From Methanothrix thermoacetophila PT (GTDB taxonomy: Archaea > Halobacteriota > Methanosarcinia > Methanotrichales > Methanotrichaceae), in NCBI RefSeq assembly GCF_000014945.1, contig NC_008553.1:1815472-1879471 (forward strand): a stretch of 64,000 nucleotides of DNA, given 5' to 3'. Position 1 is the first letter of the stretch, and the number at the start of each line of letters is the position of its first letter. The notes under the pieces were generated by a model. The model did no database searches. It was not told where the DNA came from and saw only the letters and a list, made by a program, of their open reading frames with translations. The translations under genes and the position numbers were made by a program. Below, piece after piece: positions 16,835 to 26,000 of the stretch.

Positions 16835-18358
16835 ATGGTCGTTATGGCATTAAATACAATAGACAGGGATGTGGCTTCCGTCTGTCCTGTGTGTCTAAAG
16901 ATCGTAAATGCACATATATTCCAGCAGGGTCAGGCGGTCATGATTCGGAAGACATGCCCGGAGCATGGGGAGTTCGAGGATGTCTATTGGTCAGATGCCG
17001 AGCTTTACAGAAGGTTTGTCAGATACATTGAGACCGGCAGGGGCATAGAGAACTTCATCACAAAGGGGGACTGCCCGTTCAGCTGCGGTCTCTGTGATAA
17101 CCATAAAACTACAACGCTTCTCGCAAACATAGACGTGACGACGAGGTGCAACCTCTCATGCCCGATATGCTTCGCGGATGCATCTCCAAAAAAAGTCTAT
17201 GAGCCCACCATGGAGCAGATCGAGCGCATGCTGAAGATCCTGCGGGAGGAGCGCCCGGTCCCGTGCTATGCGGTGCAGTTCTCGGGTGGAGAGCCCACTG
17301 TGCGTGATGACCTTCCTGAGATGGTGGCTCTCGCGAGGTCCATGGGCTTCACGCAGATTCAGATCGCTACAAATGGGCTGAGGCTTGCGGCATCACCTGA
17401 GCTGGCGAGCCGTCTCAGCGAGGCTGGACTGAGCACGGTCTATCTCCAGTTCGATGGGGTGGATGCAGGGCCGTATATCACAATGAGGGGCAGGAATCTT
17501 CTCGACGTGAAGCTACGCGCGATAGAGTCCTGCAGGAGCGGCGGGCTGAAGAGCGTAGTTCTGGTCCCGACGGTGGCGAAAGGCGTTAACGACTTTCAGT
17601 TAGGCGGGATCATCCGATTCGCGAGCCGCAATGTGGATATCATCCGCGGGGTCAACATGCAGCCCATATCTTTTGCGGGAAGGGTTGAGGAGGCGGAGCG
17701 AAAGTCAAACAGGATCACGATACCCGACCTCATAAAGTCGATCGAGGAGCAGACCGAAGGGGAGGTGTCGAGAGAGGACTTCTATCCGGTTCCGTTCGTC
17801 GCTCCGATCTCCAGGATCGTGGAGGTGCTGACCGAGAGACCCAGGCTGGTCTTCACGGTGCATCCCTGCTGTGGTGCAGCCACCTATGTCTACTGTGAGG
17901 GCGAGAGGCTGATACCCATAACGAGGTTTGTGGATGTGGAGGGCCTGATGGAGAGGCTCACGGAGATCCTCCAGGATTACAACGGATCGAAGATATCGAA
18001 ACTCAGGATTCAGGGGTCTCTGCTGAAGGACCTGCCCGGGTTTATAGATGAGAGCAGAGCCCCAGGGGATCTGAATATCACAAAGCTCCTGATGAACGTG
18101 CTGAGAACAGGCACGTTCGACTCCCTGAGGGAGTTCCATTCCAGGAATCTGTTCATAGGTGCCATGCACTTCCAGGATCTATACAACCTGGATCTTGAAC
18201 GGGTGAGCAGATGCGGTATACATTACGCCACTCCGGATGGTAGGATAATACCGTTCTGCACATACAATACAATCCACAGGAGCGAGGTGGAGAATCAGTA
18301 TTCCATCGCGGAGACATGCGCACCAGCGCAGGAGGTGGGAGTGCCTCCTGCCATGTAA
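16835..18358 (+). CDS. radical SAM protein, tetraether lipid synthase (Tes/MJ0619)-like
   Basis: A 507-residue radical SAM enzyme. Seen: N-terminal CPVC near residue 17 and TCPEHGEFEDVYW near 40, a CPFSCGLC cysteine cluster near 79, the SAM-radical motif CNLSCPIC near 104, SGGEPTVRDD, and further cysteines in HPCCGAATYVYC and PFCTYN. This arrangement of auxiliary clusters matches the MJ0619 family, members of which join two archaeol chains to make membrane-spanning tetraether lipids (GDGT); the same family was earlier annotated as a pterin methyltransferase. Substrate is inferred from family only. Divergent from a TrmB regulator. ATG 16835 fits a leaderless start; ATG 16844 is an alternative. 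Confidence 0.82.
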   Translation: MVVMALNTIDRDVASVCPVCLKIVNAHIFQQGQAVMIRKTCPEHGEFEDVYWSDAELYRRFVRYIETGRGIENFITKGDCPFSCGLCDNHKTTTLLANIDVTTRCNLSCPICFADASPKKVYEPTMEQIERMLKILREERPVPCYAVQFSGGEPTVRDDLPEMVALARSMGFTQIQIATNGLRLAASPELASRLSEAGLSTVYLQFDGVDAGPYITMRGRNLLDVKLRAIESCRSGGLKSVVLVPTVAKGVNDFQLGGIIRFASRNVDIIRGVNMQPISFAGRVEEAERKSNRITIPDLIKSIEEQTEGEVSREDFYPVPFVAPISRIVEVLTERPRLVFTVHPCCGAATYVYCEGERLIPITRFVDVEGLMERLTEILQDYNGSKISKLRIQGSLLKDLPGFIDESRAPGDLNITKLLMNVLRTGTFDSLREFHSRNLFIGAMHFQDLYNLDLERVSRCGIHYATPDGRIIPFCTYNTIHRSEVENQYSIAETCAPAQEVGVPPAM

Positions 18359-18584
18359 TTGCCGGCGCATCTTGTAATCTGGCCTGCAGACAGAACTGCC
18401 TCGCCAGGTCGGGGGATGCCGCAGGCCTCAGATCTTCTCGGGTTCGTCAGGGCACTGGACAAATGCCGGTAAACGCTCATATGTTGGTAGCAACTTGTAG
18501 GGCATGCGATGTGGTTGGCGAAAGCACTCATTCATTCGCCACGAACGCATAGCATGACCACTGTTCCTTCGGGCAAGCCATCAA

Positions 18585-19568
18585 ATGGATAAGAGCGCCG
18601 GTAAAATACTCTCAGGACAGGAGGAAGGCAGCGTGAGATACTCTGTTGAGTTGATATCCCCGGAGAGAAAGATCGAGTTTGCTGAGAAGTATGCGGATCA
18701 GGTTCTGTATGAGGTCAAATCCGAGATATACGGATGCTGCATAAAGCTTCTCACAGGAATCCGCGATGTGAAGAGCAGGTGGGAGGAGAGCTTCTACTTC
18801 ATGTCCCAGAGCGTCCGCTCTCACGGGCGGATGTATGTTGTGAATGACGATGGCGGGAAGAACCGTGTTCTGTACGATCCCCAGTCGAAGACCGCGTTCC
18901 TTGTGAACTTCGACTACTATGGATGGATAAAGTCGCTTGCTTTATCACTGGCCGGAGACATCCTGGAGGATGAGCACGGGATACACTCGGTGCATGGCGC
19001 ATGCCTCGATCTCGATGGGAGGGGCATATGCATCATAGGAGGCTCAGGCACGGGAAAGACGACACACACCTACGGTCTTCTGAGAGATCAGAGGGTGCGG
19101 GTGGTATCGGACGACTGGTTCTTCGGGAGGATCTACGGCAGAGACGTCCTGGGCTATGGATCAGAGAAGAACTTTTACATAAGAGCAGAGCTCTCAACAA
19201 TCTGGAAGGAGTTTGCCTGGCTTGTGGAGAGGGCTGAGCTCGACTCCATGGGGAGAGGGGTGGTCGACCTCAGATGGGCGATAGGCAAGGGCAGAATACT
19301 GCCTCTCACCACGATACGGCATGTGTTCATTCTCAAGAGAGATTCTTCGGACGACCGGATTGTGCGTCTCTCTCCGGAGGATGCCCTCCAGATGGTCGAA
19401 AAAAACGGTTACTTCAACCCCCATCTGCTCGTCGATGGGGATCTCAAGAGAAGGATCCGGAGCGGGTTCTTCAGGGCGATGCTCTCGAGCGCATCTGTAT
19501 GGGTGGTCAACACCATAGGGACGCCTGAGGAGACCCAGTCCATGATAAGGGATGCGATTAACGTTTAG
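18585..19568 (+). CDS. HPr-kinase-like P-loop protein, unknown role
   Basis: A 327-residue soluble protein with Walker A GGSGTGKTTHTYGLL near residue 146 and a Walker B-like VVSDDWFFGRI about 28 residues later. The spacing and the preceding HSVHGACLDLDGRGICIIGG are like HprK/PEP-carboxykinase-type kinases of the 'aldolase-associated HprK-like' group. The first 120 residues have no recognised domain. Archaea generally lack the HPr phosphocarrier that HprK acts on, so the substrate must differ. It stands alone, 226 bases after the radical-SAM gene and convergent with aIF5A (20 bases). Kinase fold likely, function unknown. Confidence 0.7.
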   Translation: MDKSAGKILSGQEEGSVRYSVELISPERKIEFAEKYADQVLYEVKSEIYGCCIKLLTGIRDVKSRWEESFYFMSQSVRSHGRMYVVNDDGGKNRVLYDPQSKTAFLVNFDYYGWIKSLALSLAGDILEDEHGIHSVHGACLDLDGRGICIIGGSGTGKTTHTYGLLRDQRVRVVSDDWFFGRIYGRDVLGYGSEKNFYIRAELSTIWKEFAWLVERAELDSMGRGVVDLRWAIGKGRILPLTTIRHVFILKRDSSDDRIVRLSPEDALQMVEKNGYFNPHLLVDGDLKRRIRSGFFRAMLSSASVWVVNTIGTPEETQSMIRDAINV

Positions 19569-19588
19569 TTAATGCCGCCTTGTGACAT

Positions 19589-19972
19589 TCACCTGATGTC
19601 CATCTTGACCTTCCCCATCGAGGAGAGGTAGGCCACCTCCTTTCCGGGCTCGAGCTTCGGCTTCATGTCCTCCGTTATCGGCACGTCTATCGTTGTGTAA
19701 TCCTTCAGATCCATGAGCTGAACGCTGGTCTCACCCACAGATAACACCTGTCCCGTCTTCCGCTCTACTATCGGCGCGTAAACCTTCGTGGTGACCGGCG
19801 CGACGATGGATCGCTTCTGGTTGTCGAATATGCCGATCGCGTCTATTCTCGCCTTGGCAGCTCCGTGCTTGCCGGGTTTCGAATGCGCTATGCTCTTGAT
19901 TATGCATGGCTCGTCATCGATTATTATATATCTTCCTTCCTTGAGCGTCCTTATCTCTACTTGCTCCTTCAT
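19589..19972 (-). CDS. translation initiation factor 5A (aIF5A)
   Basis: A 127-residue homologue of eIF5A/EF-P that rescues ribosomes stalled on difficult peptide bonds. The tip loop HSKPGKHGAAKARI contains Lys35, the residue converted to hypusine (or deoxyhypusine) in archaea. KEGRYIIIDDEPCIIKSI before it is the SH3-like N-domain, and the C-half is an OB fold. ATG 19972 follows GGTTGATC. A TATA box TTTAAATATAT lies at about 20019-20029. Confidence 0.97.
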   Translation of the reverse strand: MKEQVEIRTLKEGRYIIIDDEPCIIKSIAHSKPGKHGAAKARIDAIGIFDNQKRSIVAPVTTKVYAPIVERKTGQVLSVGETSVQLMDLKDYTTIDVPITEDMKPKLEPGKEVAYLSSMGKVKMDIR

Positions 19973-20018
19973 TTGAGATCAACCCTGGTCTTTCGTCTTC
20001 CGGTGGAATGATCAGATC

Positions 20019-20029
20019 ATATATTTAAA
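20019..20029 (-). promoter_or_regulatory. TATA box of aIF5A
   Basis: On the minus strand CTTTAAATATATG, about 50 bases before the ATG of aIF5A, leaving a short leader that contains GGTTGATC. Confidence 0.55.
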
Positions 20030-20270
20030 GGTGAGGAAGATGCTCCATCCTGCATCACCATGAGTCTGCATGGCCATCAGATGCAGGTTCGGTGATGAGC
20101 TCATAAAATAGTGGGAAGATCTCAGTTTTGTGAGATCTCTGCATACGCAGGCTGTTTTGGGTCAGAGAATTAGAGCGGCCATGAGCATAGTAGTGGGTCT
20201 TGACATCTCCACGAGATCGTTAACTCTGACGAATCTCATTCCCCTCTCAGATGCATCACCGACGAACCTA

Positions 20271-20861
20271 TCAAGTGCGTCCGGAGCGGATATCTTCTTT
20301 GAGGAATCCGAGAAAGCCGCTGATCGTGAGCAGCGGGGCTCTCATATCATGAGATATCGTGTACAGGCGCCACTCCATCTCCTCGTTTTTCAATTTGAGC
20401 TCTGAGGTCCTGTCAGAGACGAGCTTCTCCATAGTCTTGTGGGAGCTCCTGAGCATCGCCTCTTTCTCTTTTTCTTCGGTGATGTTGCTACTTATGATCT
20501 GTGCGCGTATGCTGCTCGATCTGAGCGGATGCACCCATGTTCTCAGATGCAGTTTCTTACCATCCGGACTGTTGTAGATGTGCTCGAAGCTCTTTTCATA
20601 ACCGGTGTCGAGAATATCGAGAATGCGCGAGCGCGCCTCGCGATCTCCGAATGGCGGATGGTCCATTCTGTTGATCCCCTCTATGTCCAGTCCAGTTATC
20701 GATGTGAACGCCGGGTTTGCAAGCACAACCCTGCATTCTTGATCCAGATACGCCACGCCCAGCGGCAGGCTCTCGAAGAGATGTTTGTAAATAACACACT
20801 GGTCGATGTCATGCTCTTCCACATGCGCTCCCTCCAAAAGACTCTTCAGTGAATGACACAA
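20271..20861 (-). pseudogene. PAS-domain sensor histidine kinase, truncated in the dimerization region
   Basis: Residues about 20-150 form a PAS/PAC sensor (VIYKHLFESLPLGVAYLDQE; LRTWVHPLRSSSIRAQIISS). A HisKA start follows with the phospho-His motif YTISHDMRAPLLTISGF near residue 176. The frame then stops at residue 196, so the rest of the dimerization helix and the whole HATPase domain are absent. Another frame downstream reads LDRFVGDASERGMRFV and ends near 20163, too short and unlike a HATPase. Most likely a decayed kinase; a sensor-only protein acting on another kinase is possible. Confidence 0.75.
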
Positions 20862-20935
20862 TTCAAAATATTAAAAATGTTGTCCCTCTGCGGTGTGGCG
20901 AGGGCTAAGAACTTTTGTCACCTGTTAAGGCAGTA

Positions 20936-21094
20936 TTAGAGATTCTCTTTCAGCAGCTGGTACACCACATAAACCGCAATCACGAAGACCACAAGCTTTG
21001 CCAGCCACATCAGCGGTCCCCACAGCACTATCACGAGTATCACTGCTAGTATCAGGAGTATCAGGTTTCTGTCCCTTTTCTTGAATCTGCTCAT
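20936..21094 (-). CDS. small membrane protein, 52 aa
   Basis: Begins MSRFKKRDRN, positively charged, followed by about 38 hydrophobic residues that form one long or two short membrane segments (LILLILAVILVIVLWGPLMW and KLVVFVIAVYVVYQLL). ATG 21094 lies 26-27 bases from the centre of TTATATAG at 21118-21125, which fits a leaderless mRNA and argues against an upstream start at 21163. Family unknown; charge bias predicts the N-terminus in the cytoplasm. Confidence 0.65.
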   Translation of the reverse strand: MSRFKKRDRNLILLILAVILVIVLWGPLMWLAKLVVFVIAVYVVYQLLKENL

Positions 21095-21196
21095 GAGAGA
21101 TACAATGTGTTGATGGGTTATATAGATGATTGGCTGGAGATCATCAAGATCCGGCTCTGGCATCCCCGCCTTTCATGGTGGGGAGGAAGTCACCAC

Positions 21197-22870
21197 ATGA
21201 AATTGCAGACCGCACTGGACAAAGCCTATATCCAGGCAGGTTGCAGGAACAGCAGGAGCGTGGTTCAGATACGGACTGTCGTGTGGTGTTCGCTGCTGTT
21301 ATGCCTGCTGATGGCCTCCATGGCCTCCGGCCAGGATGTCGGCTGCAACGTTAGCGACGGCGTTTGCAGGATCGTATCTGCGGCTGAGATCATGGGGAAG
21401 ATCCGCGCTGGAGAGCCAGTGATGTATGAGAACGTCTTCGTCTCGGGAGATATCAACCTCAGCAGGATCGGAAAGCCCGTGGTCTCTCCGATAAAGATAG
21501 TAAACTCTACGATCAACGGCTCGCTGAATATCAACGGTGTTGAGTTCATGGGCCCCCTGAACCTCAGCGGCACGGTGTTCTCAGGGGATGTGGCCGCGAG
21601 GGGTGCGAGTTTCGGCTCTGACGTCTCTTTCGCGGGCGCGCATCTGCTCAGGGTTGCTGAGTTTACCCTGACAAAATTCGGAGGGGTTGCAAACTTCGTC
21701 GGGACGAATTTTCACGGGCCGGTGAGCATGGGCTACGCCCAATTCTCCAAGGTGGGGAGTTTCGAGGGGGCAGCGTTCTGGAATTGTGCGGATTTCTCGA
21801 ACGCGCAGTTCATGGATGACACAAGCTTCGAAAGGGTTCATTTTCTCAGGAGTACGAGCTTCGAGTTCGCGCGGTTCTATCAGCTTATCTCCTTCTGGCG
21901 CTCTGTGTTTCATGAAGAGGTGAGCTTTGCGAACAGCGAGTTCTCCGGAACGGCCAACTTCATAAGCGTGAGTTTCGATGAGAACGCGATATTCATGGGC
22001 TCCAGGTTCTCCCATGATGTAACGTTCAGTGCGGCACAGTTTTCGAAATCCGCTGTATTTGGCCTTGCAGCTTTCCAGGGATTCTCCGACTTTTCCAGCG
22101 CTCTCTTCAAATCAGTCGCATTCTTCGGGCTCGCAAAGCTCGAGGACAATACGAGGTTTGCGAACACGACATTTGATGGGGATCTCGTGCTCACGAGCTC
22201 GCGCATATACTCTATGCAGCTCGAGAACGCGAGCTTCTCAGATTCATCTAAGATATACCTGAACGAGGCCGACTTCACGAGAATGCTCGCCCGCTGGTCT
22301 CTGATAAAAGATCATCTCGTCTACGACAGCGCCGCTTATCTAGCACTCGTGAAGAACTACAAGAACATGGAGTGGAGGGACGACGCGAACGACTGTTACT
22401 ACCAGTACAGGAGGATAAGCCAGTCCTCTGAGCCGTGGGGATTGGAGAAGATGATCGATGTGATCTCATGGCTCTCCTGCGGTTACGGCGTGAAGCCGAG
22501 CTACACCATATTCTGGTCGATGTTCATGATCCTCCTCTTCGGTTTGGTGTACTGGATCGGCAACGGGATAAGGGAGATCGCCTGGGAGAACCTATCGGAT
22601 GAGGAGGTGGATGGAGAGCAGGAGAAGAATCCAGAGGCCCACGAGGGTGATTCTGATAGCGTCTCTGAGAGCAGGCCTGTGCGATCGACGGAGAGGCGCA
22701 TACCGTTCTCAGACTCGATATTCTTCAGCGCGATGTCGTTCACCGCCCAGTCACCAGCCTCGCTCTATCCTGTCGGCATATACAAGCACGTCAGCATGAT
22801 CGAGGGGATACTCGGATGGTTCCTGCTGGGGCTGTTCGTGGTTGTTCTCAGCGGGATGCTGATACGATAA
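21197..22870 (+). CDS. secreted/membrane pentapeptide-repeat protein with C-terminal ion-channel-like domain
   Basis: A 557-residue protein. An N-terminal signal region (VVWCSLLLCLLMASMASG) is followed from about residue 70 to 350 by degenerate pentapeptide repeats with Phe every fifth residue (FSGDVAARGASFGSDVSFAG and so on), which fold as a square beta helix. The C-terminus has two membrane helices (SYTIFWSMFMILLFGLVYWI and GILGWFLLGLFVVVLSGMLI) with a re-entrant-like segment SAMSFTAQSPASLYPVG between them, as in two-TM potassium channels but without TVGYG. ATG 21197 follows GGGAGG; the ATG at 21107 lies before the likely promoter. Transport specificity cannot be stated. Confidence 0.78.
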   Translation: MKLQTALDKAYIQAGCRNSRSVVQIRTVVWCSLLLCLLMASMASGQDVGCNVSDGVCRIVSAAEIMGKIRAGEPVMYENVFVSGDINLSRIGKPVVSPIKIVNSTINGSLNINGVEFMGPLNLSGTVFSGDVAARGASFGSDVSFAGAHLLRVAEFTLTKFGGVANFVGTNFHGPVSMGYAQFSKVGSFEGAAFWNCADFSNAQFMDDTSFERVHFLRSTSFEFARFYQLISFWRSVFHEEVSFANSEFSGTANFISVSFDENAIFMGSRFSHDVTFSAAQFSKSAVFGLAAFQGFSDFSSALFKSVAFFGLAKLEDNTRFANTTFDGDLVLTSSRIYSMQLENASFSDSSKIYLNEADFTRMLARWSLIKDHLVYDSAAYLALVKNYKNMEWRDDANDCYYQYRRISQSSEPWGLEKMIDVISWLSCGYGVKPSYTIFWSMFMILLFGLVYWIGNGIREIAWENLSDEEVDGEQEKNPEAHEGDSDSVSESRPVRSTERRIPFSDSIFFSAMSFTAQSPASLYPVGIYKHVSMIEGILGWFLLGLFVVVLSGMLIR

Positions 22871-23030
22871 GTATTTATTGCGATGTTTGTGATACATCTA
22901 TAGATCTGGTGGGGCAGGCAAATTGACACCAAAAAATTTGCGGCAGTGTGTCAGAAGATATGTGGTTCTGTATAGCTTGTGATTAAAGGGGGAATAAAAT
23001 ACATAATTTCGGGCAACCAGAGGGAGGAAC

Positions 23031-26000
23031 ATGATTTACAACAGAGTGGGATTTGTGCGCACTGCAATAACAAAAATATTTTTGATGCTTTTGATCATAG
23101 TGATCGTAGCTGCAAATAATGTTTCAGCACTTACGTTAGACAGTTCCTCTGGTGTATGGACCAGTGTCACTGGCGGAAGTGGTATAACAGGAGTGAATAC
23201 AAATGAGGTGAGGTGGGGAACACCTGCAGAAAAGTATAAAAGCGGGCTACGTTTTGATGGAGTCACATCAAGTCAGAATATAGAAACTGGCAAGGACTTT
23301 TGTTTAGGTAAGCTCACGCACTTCAATTACCCTGTTTATTCTGGAACTGCGGCATCGGGAGCTAAATTAAAGATAACACTTCATTTTTCCAATCCGTCCA
23401 TCACAGCTGATTTTTATTACGATCTGACAATTGATGAGACGCCCAACAGCGGCACATGTGAAAGATGTGCGTATAAACCATGCGAAACACCATGCCCTGA
23501 CAAAGTGTCCTGGTCAAATACACTCTCATCCCAGTCATTTTTCATCAATGGTGAGGAGTATATCGTTCAGATAGCGGGATTTGTAAATCAATGTCCGGGT
23601 GGAACACCTGTATCTGATTTTATAACTCAGGAGAAAAAGAAAAACGAAGCGTATCTTGTTGGCAGGGTTCTTCTAAAAAGACCAGCTATAGGTGTTGTGA
23701 AGACAGCATCTCTTGATGGTACATGTCCTGGCACGGATCCAGTTACTGCTGGTATAGGCGCTACGGTGACCTACTGTTATCAGGTCCAGAACACAGGAGA
23801 TGTCAAATTAACAGATGTGAGTCTCACGGACGACAAGTATGGCACTATAACGCTTGATAAGACGACACTTGAGCCAGGCGAAACAGCAGAAGGTACATCG
23901 ACACATACGGTCACGCCATCAGATTATCCGTTGTTGAAGAATATTGCAACAGCGACAGGCAAAACGCCCATAGGATCCACTATTAGTGCCGTAGATGACT
24001 GTAAGGTCAATGTTGTCTGCACACCTCTCACAGTTTCAGTTAGTCCGACATCGGGCGAGCTGAACTGCAATGTAAACGAGGTCGAGCTCGAAGCAACTGT
24101 TTCAGGAGGCAAACCGGATTACTCGTACCAGTGGTACAAGGACAACAGTCCGATAACAGGAGCGACCGGTTCGAGCTACACAGCGACAGGAGCAGGTAGC
24201 TACAAGGTCGTGGTGACCGATGCAAACGGTTGTACCGGGACGTCGGATGAAGTTCCAGTGACCAGTGTCGGTTCGCCGAGTGTGAGTGTTGGACCGACAT
24301 CGGGCGAGCTGAACTGCAATGTAAACGAGGTCGAGCTCGAAGCAACTGTTTCAGGAGGCAAACCGGATTACTCGTACCAGTGGTACAAGGACAACAGTCC
24401 GATAACAGGAGCGACCGGTTCGAGCTACACAGCGACAGGAGCAGGTAGCTACAAGGTCGTGGTGACCGATGCAAACGGTTGTACCGGGACGTCGGATGAA
24501 GTTCCAGTGACCAGTGTCGGTTCGCCGAGTGTGAGTGTTGGACCGACATCGGGCGAGCTGAACTGCAATGTAAACGAGGTCGAGCTCGAAGCAACTGTTT
24601 CAGGAGGCAAACCGGATTACTCGTACCAGTGGTACAAGGACAACAGTCCGATAACAGGAGCGACCGGTTCGAGCTACACAGCGACAGGAGCAGGTAGCTA
24701 CAAGGTCGTGGTGACCGATGCAAACGGTTGTACCGGGACGTCGGATGAAGTTCCAGTGACCAGTGTCGGTTCGCCGAGTGTGAGTGTTGGACCGACATCG
24801 GGCGAGCTGAACTGCAATGTAAACGAGGTCGAGCTCGAAGCAACTGTTTCAGGAGGCAAACCGGATTACTCGTACCAGTGGTACAAGGGAGATTCGCTGA
24901 TAAATGGAGCAACTGGTTCGAGCTATACAGCCAGAGAAGCAGGTATCTACAAGGTCGAGGTGACCGATGCAAACGGCTGTACCGGGACGTCGAATGAAGT
25001 TACAGTGATCAGAGTCGGTTCGCCGAGTGTGAGTGTCAGTCCGGCATCGGGCGAATTGAACTGTAATGTAAACAGCATCGAGCTCACAGCAACGGTTACT
25101 GGAGGCGAAGAGCCGTACTCGTACCAGTGGTACAAGGACGACAGTCCGATAACAGGAGCGACCGGTTCGAGCTACACAGCGACAGGAGCAGGTAGCTACA
25201 AGGTCGTGGTGACCGATGCAAACGGTTGTACCGGGACGTCGGATGAAGTTCCAGTGACCAGTGTCGGTTCGCCGAGTGTGAGTGTTGGACCGACATCGGG
25301 CGAGCTGAACTGCAATGTAAACGAGGTCGAGCTCGAAGCAACTGTTTCAGGAGGCAAACCGGATTACTCGTACCAGTGGTACAAGGGAGATTCGCTGATA
25401 AATGGAGCAACTGGTTCGAGCTATACAGCCAGAGAAGCAGGTATCTACAAGGTCGAGGTGACCGATGCAAACGGCTGTACCGGGACGTCGAATGAAGTTA
25501 CAGTGATCAGAGTCGGTTCGCCGAGTGTGAGTGTCAGTCCGGCATCGGGCGAATTGAACTGTAATGTAAACAGCATCGAGCTCACAGCAACGGTTACTGG
25601 AGGCGAAGAGCCGTACTCGTACCAGTGGTACAAGGACGACAGTCCGATAACAGGAGCGACCGGTTCGAGCTACACAGCGACAGGAGCAGGTAGCTACAAG
25701 GTCGTGGTGACCGATGCAAACGGTTGTACCGGGACGTCGGATGAAGTTCCAGTGACCAGTGTCGGTTCGCCGAGTGTGAGTGTTGGACCGACATCGGGCG
25801 AGCTGAACTGCAATGTAAACGAGGTCGAGCTCGAAGCAACTGTTTCAGGAGGCAAACCGGATTACTCGTACCAGTGGTACAAGGACGACAGTCCGATAAC
25901 AGGAGCGACCGGTTCGAGCTACACAGCGACAGGAGCAGGTAGCTACAAGGTCGTGGTGACCGATGCAAACGGTTGTACCGGGACGTCGGATGAAGTTCCA

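Noticed and set aside
18316..18552. 78-codon open frame downstream of the radical-SAM gene
   Set aside because: It begins inside the coding end of that gene in another frame and shows no motif or start signal.
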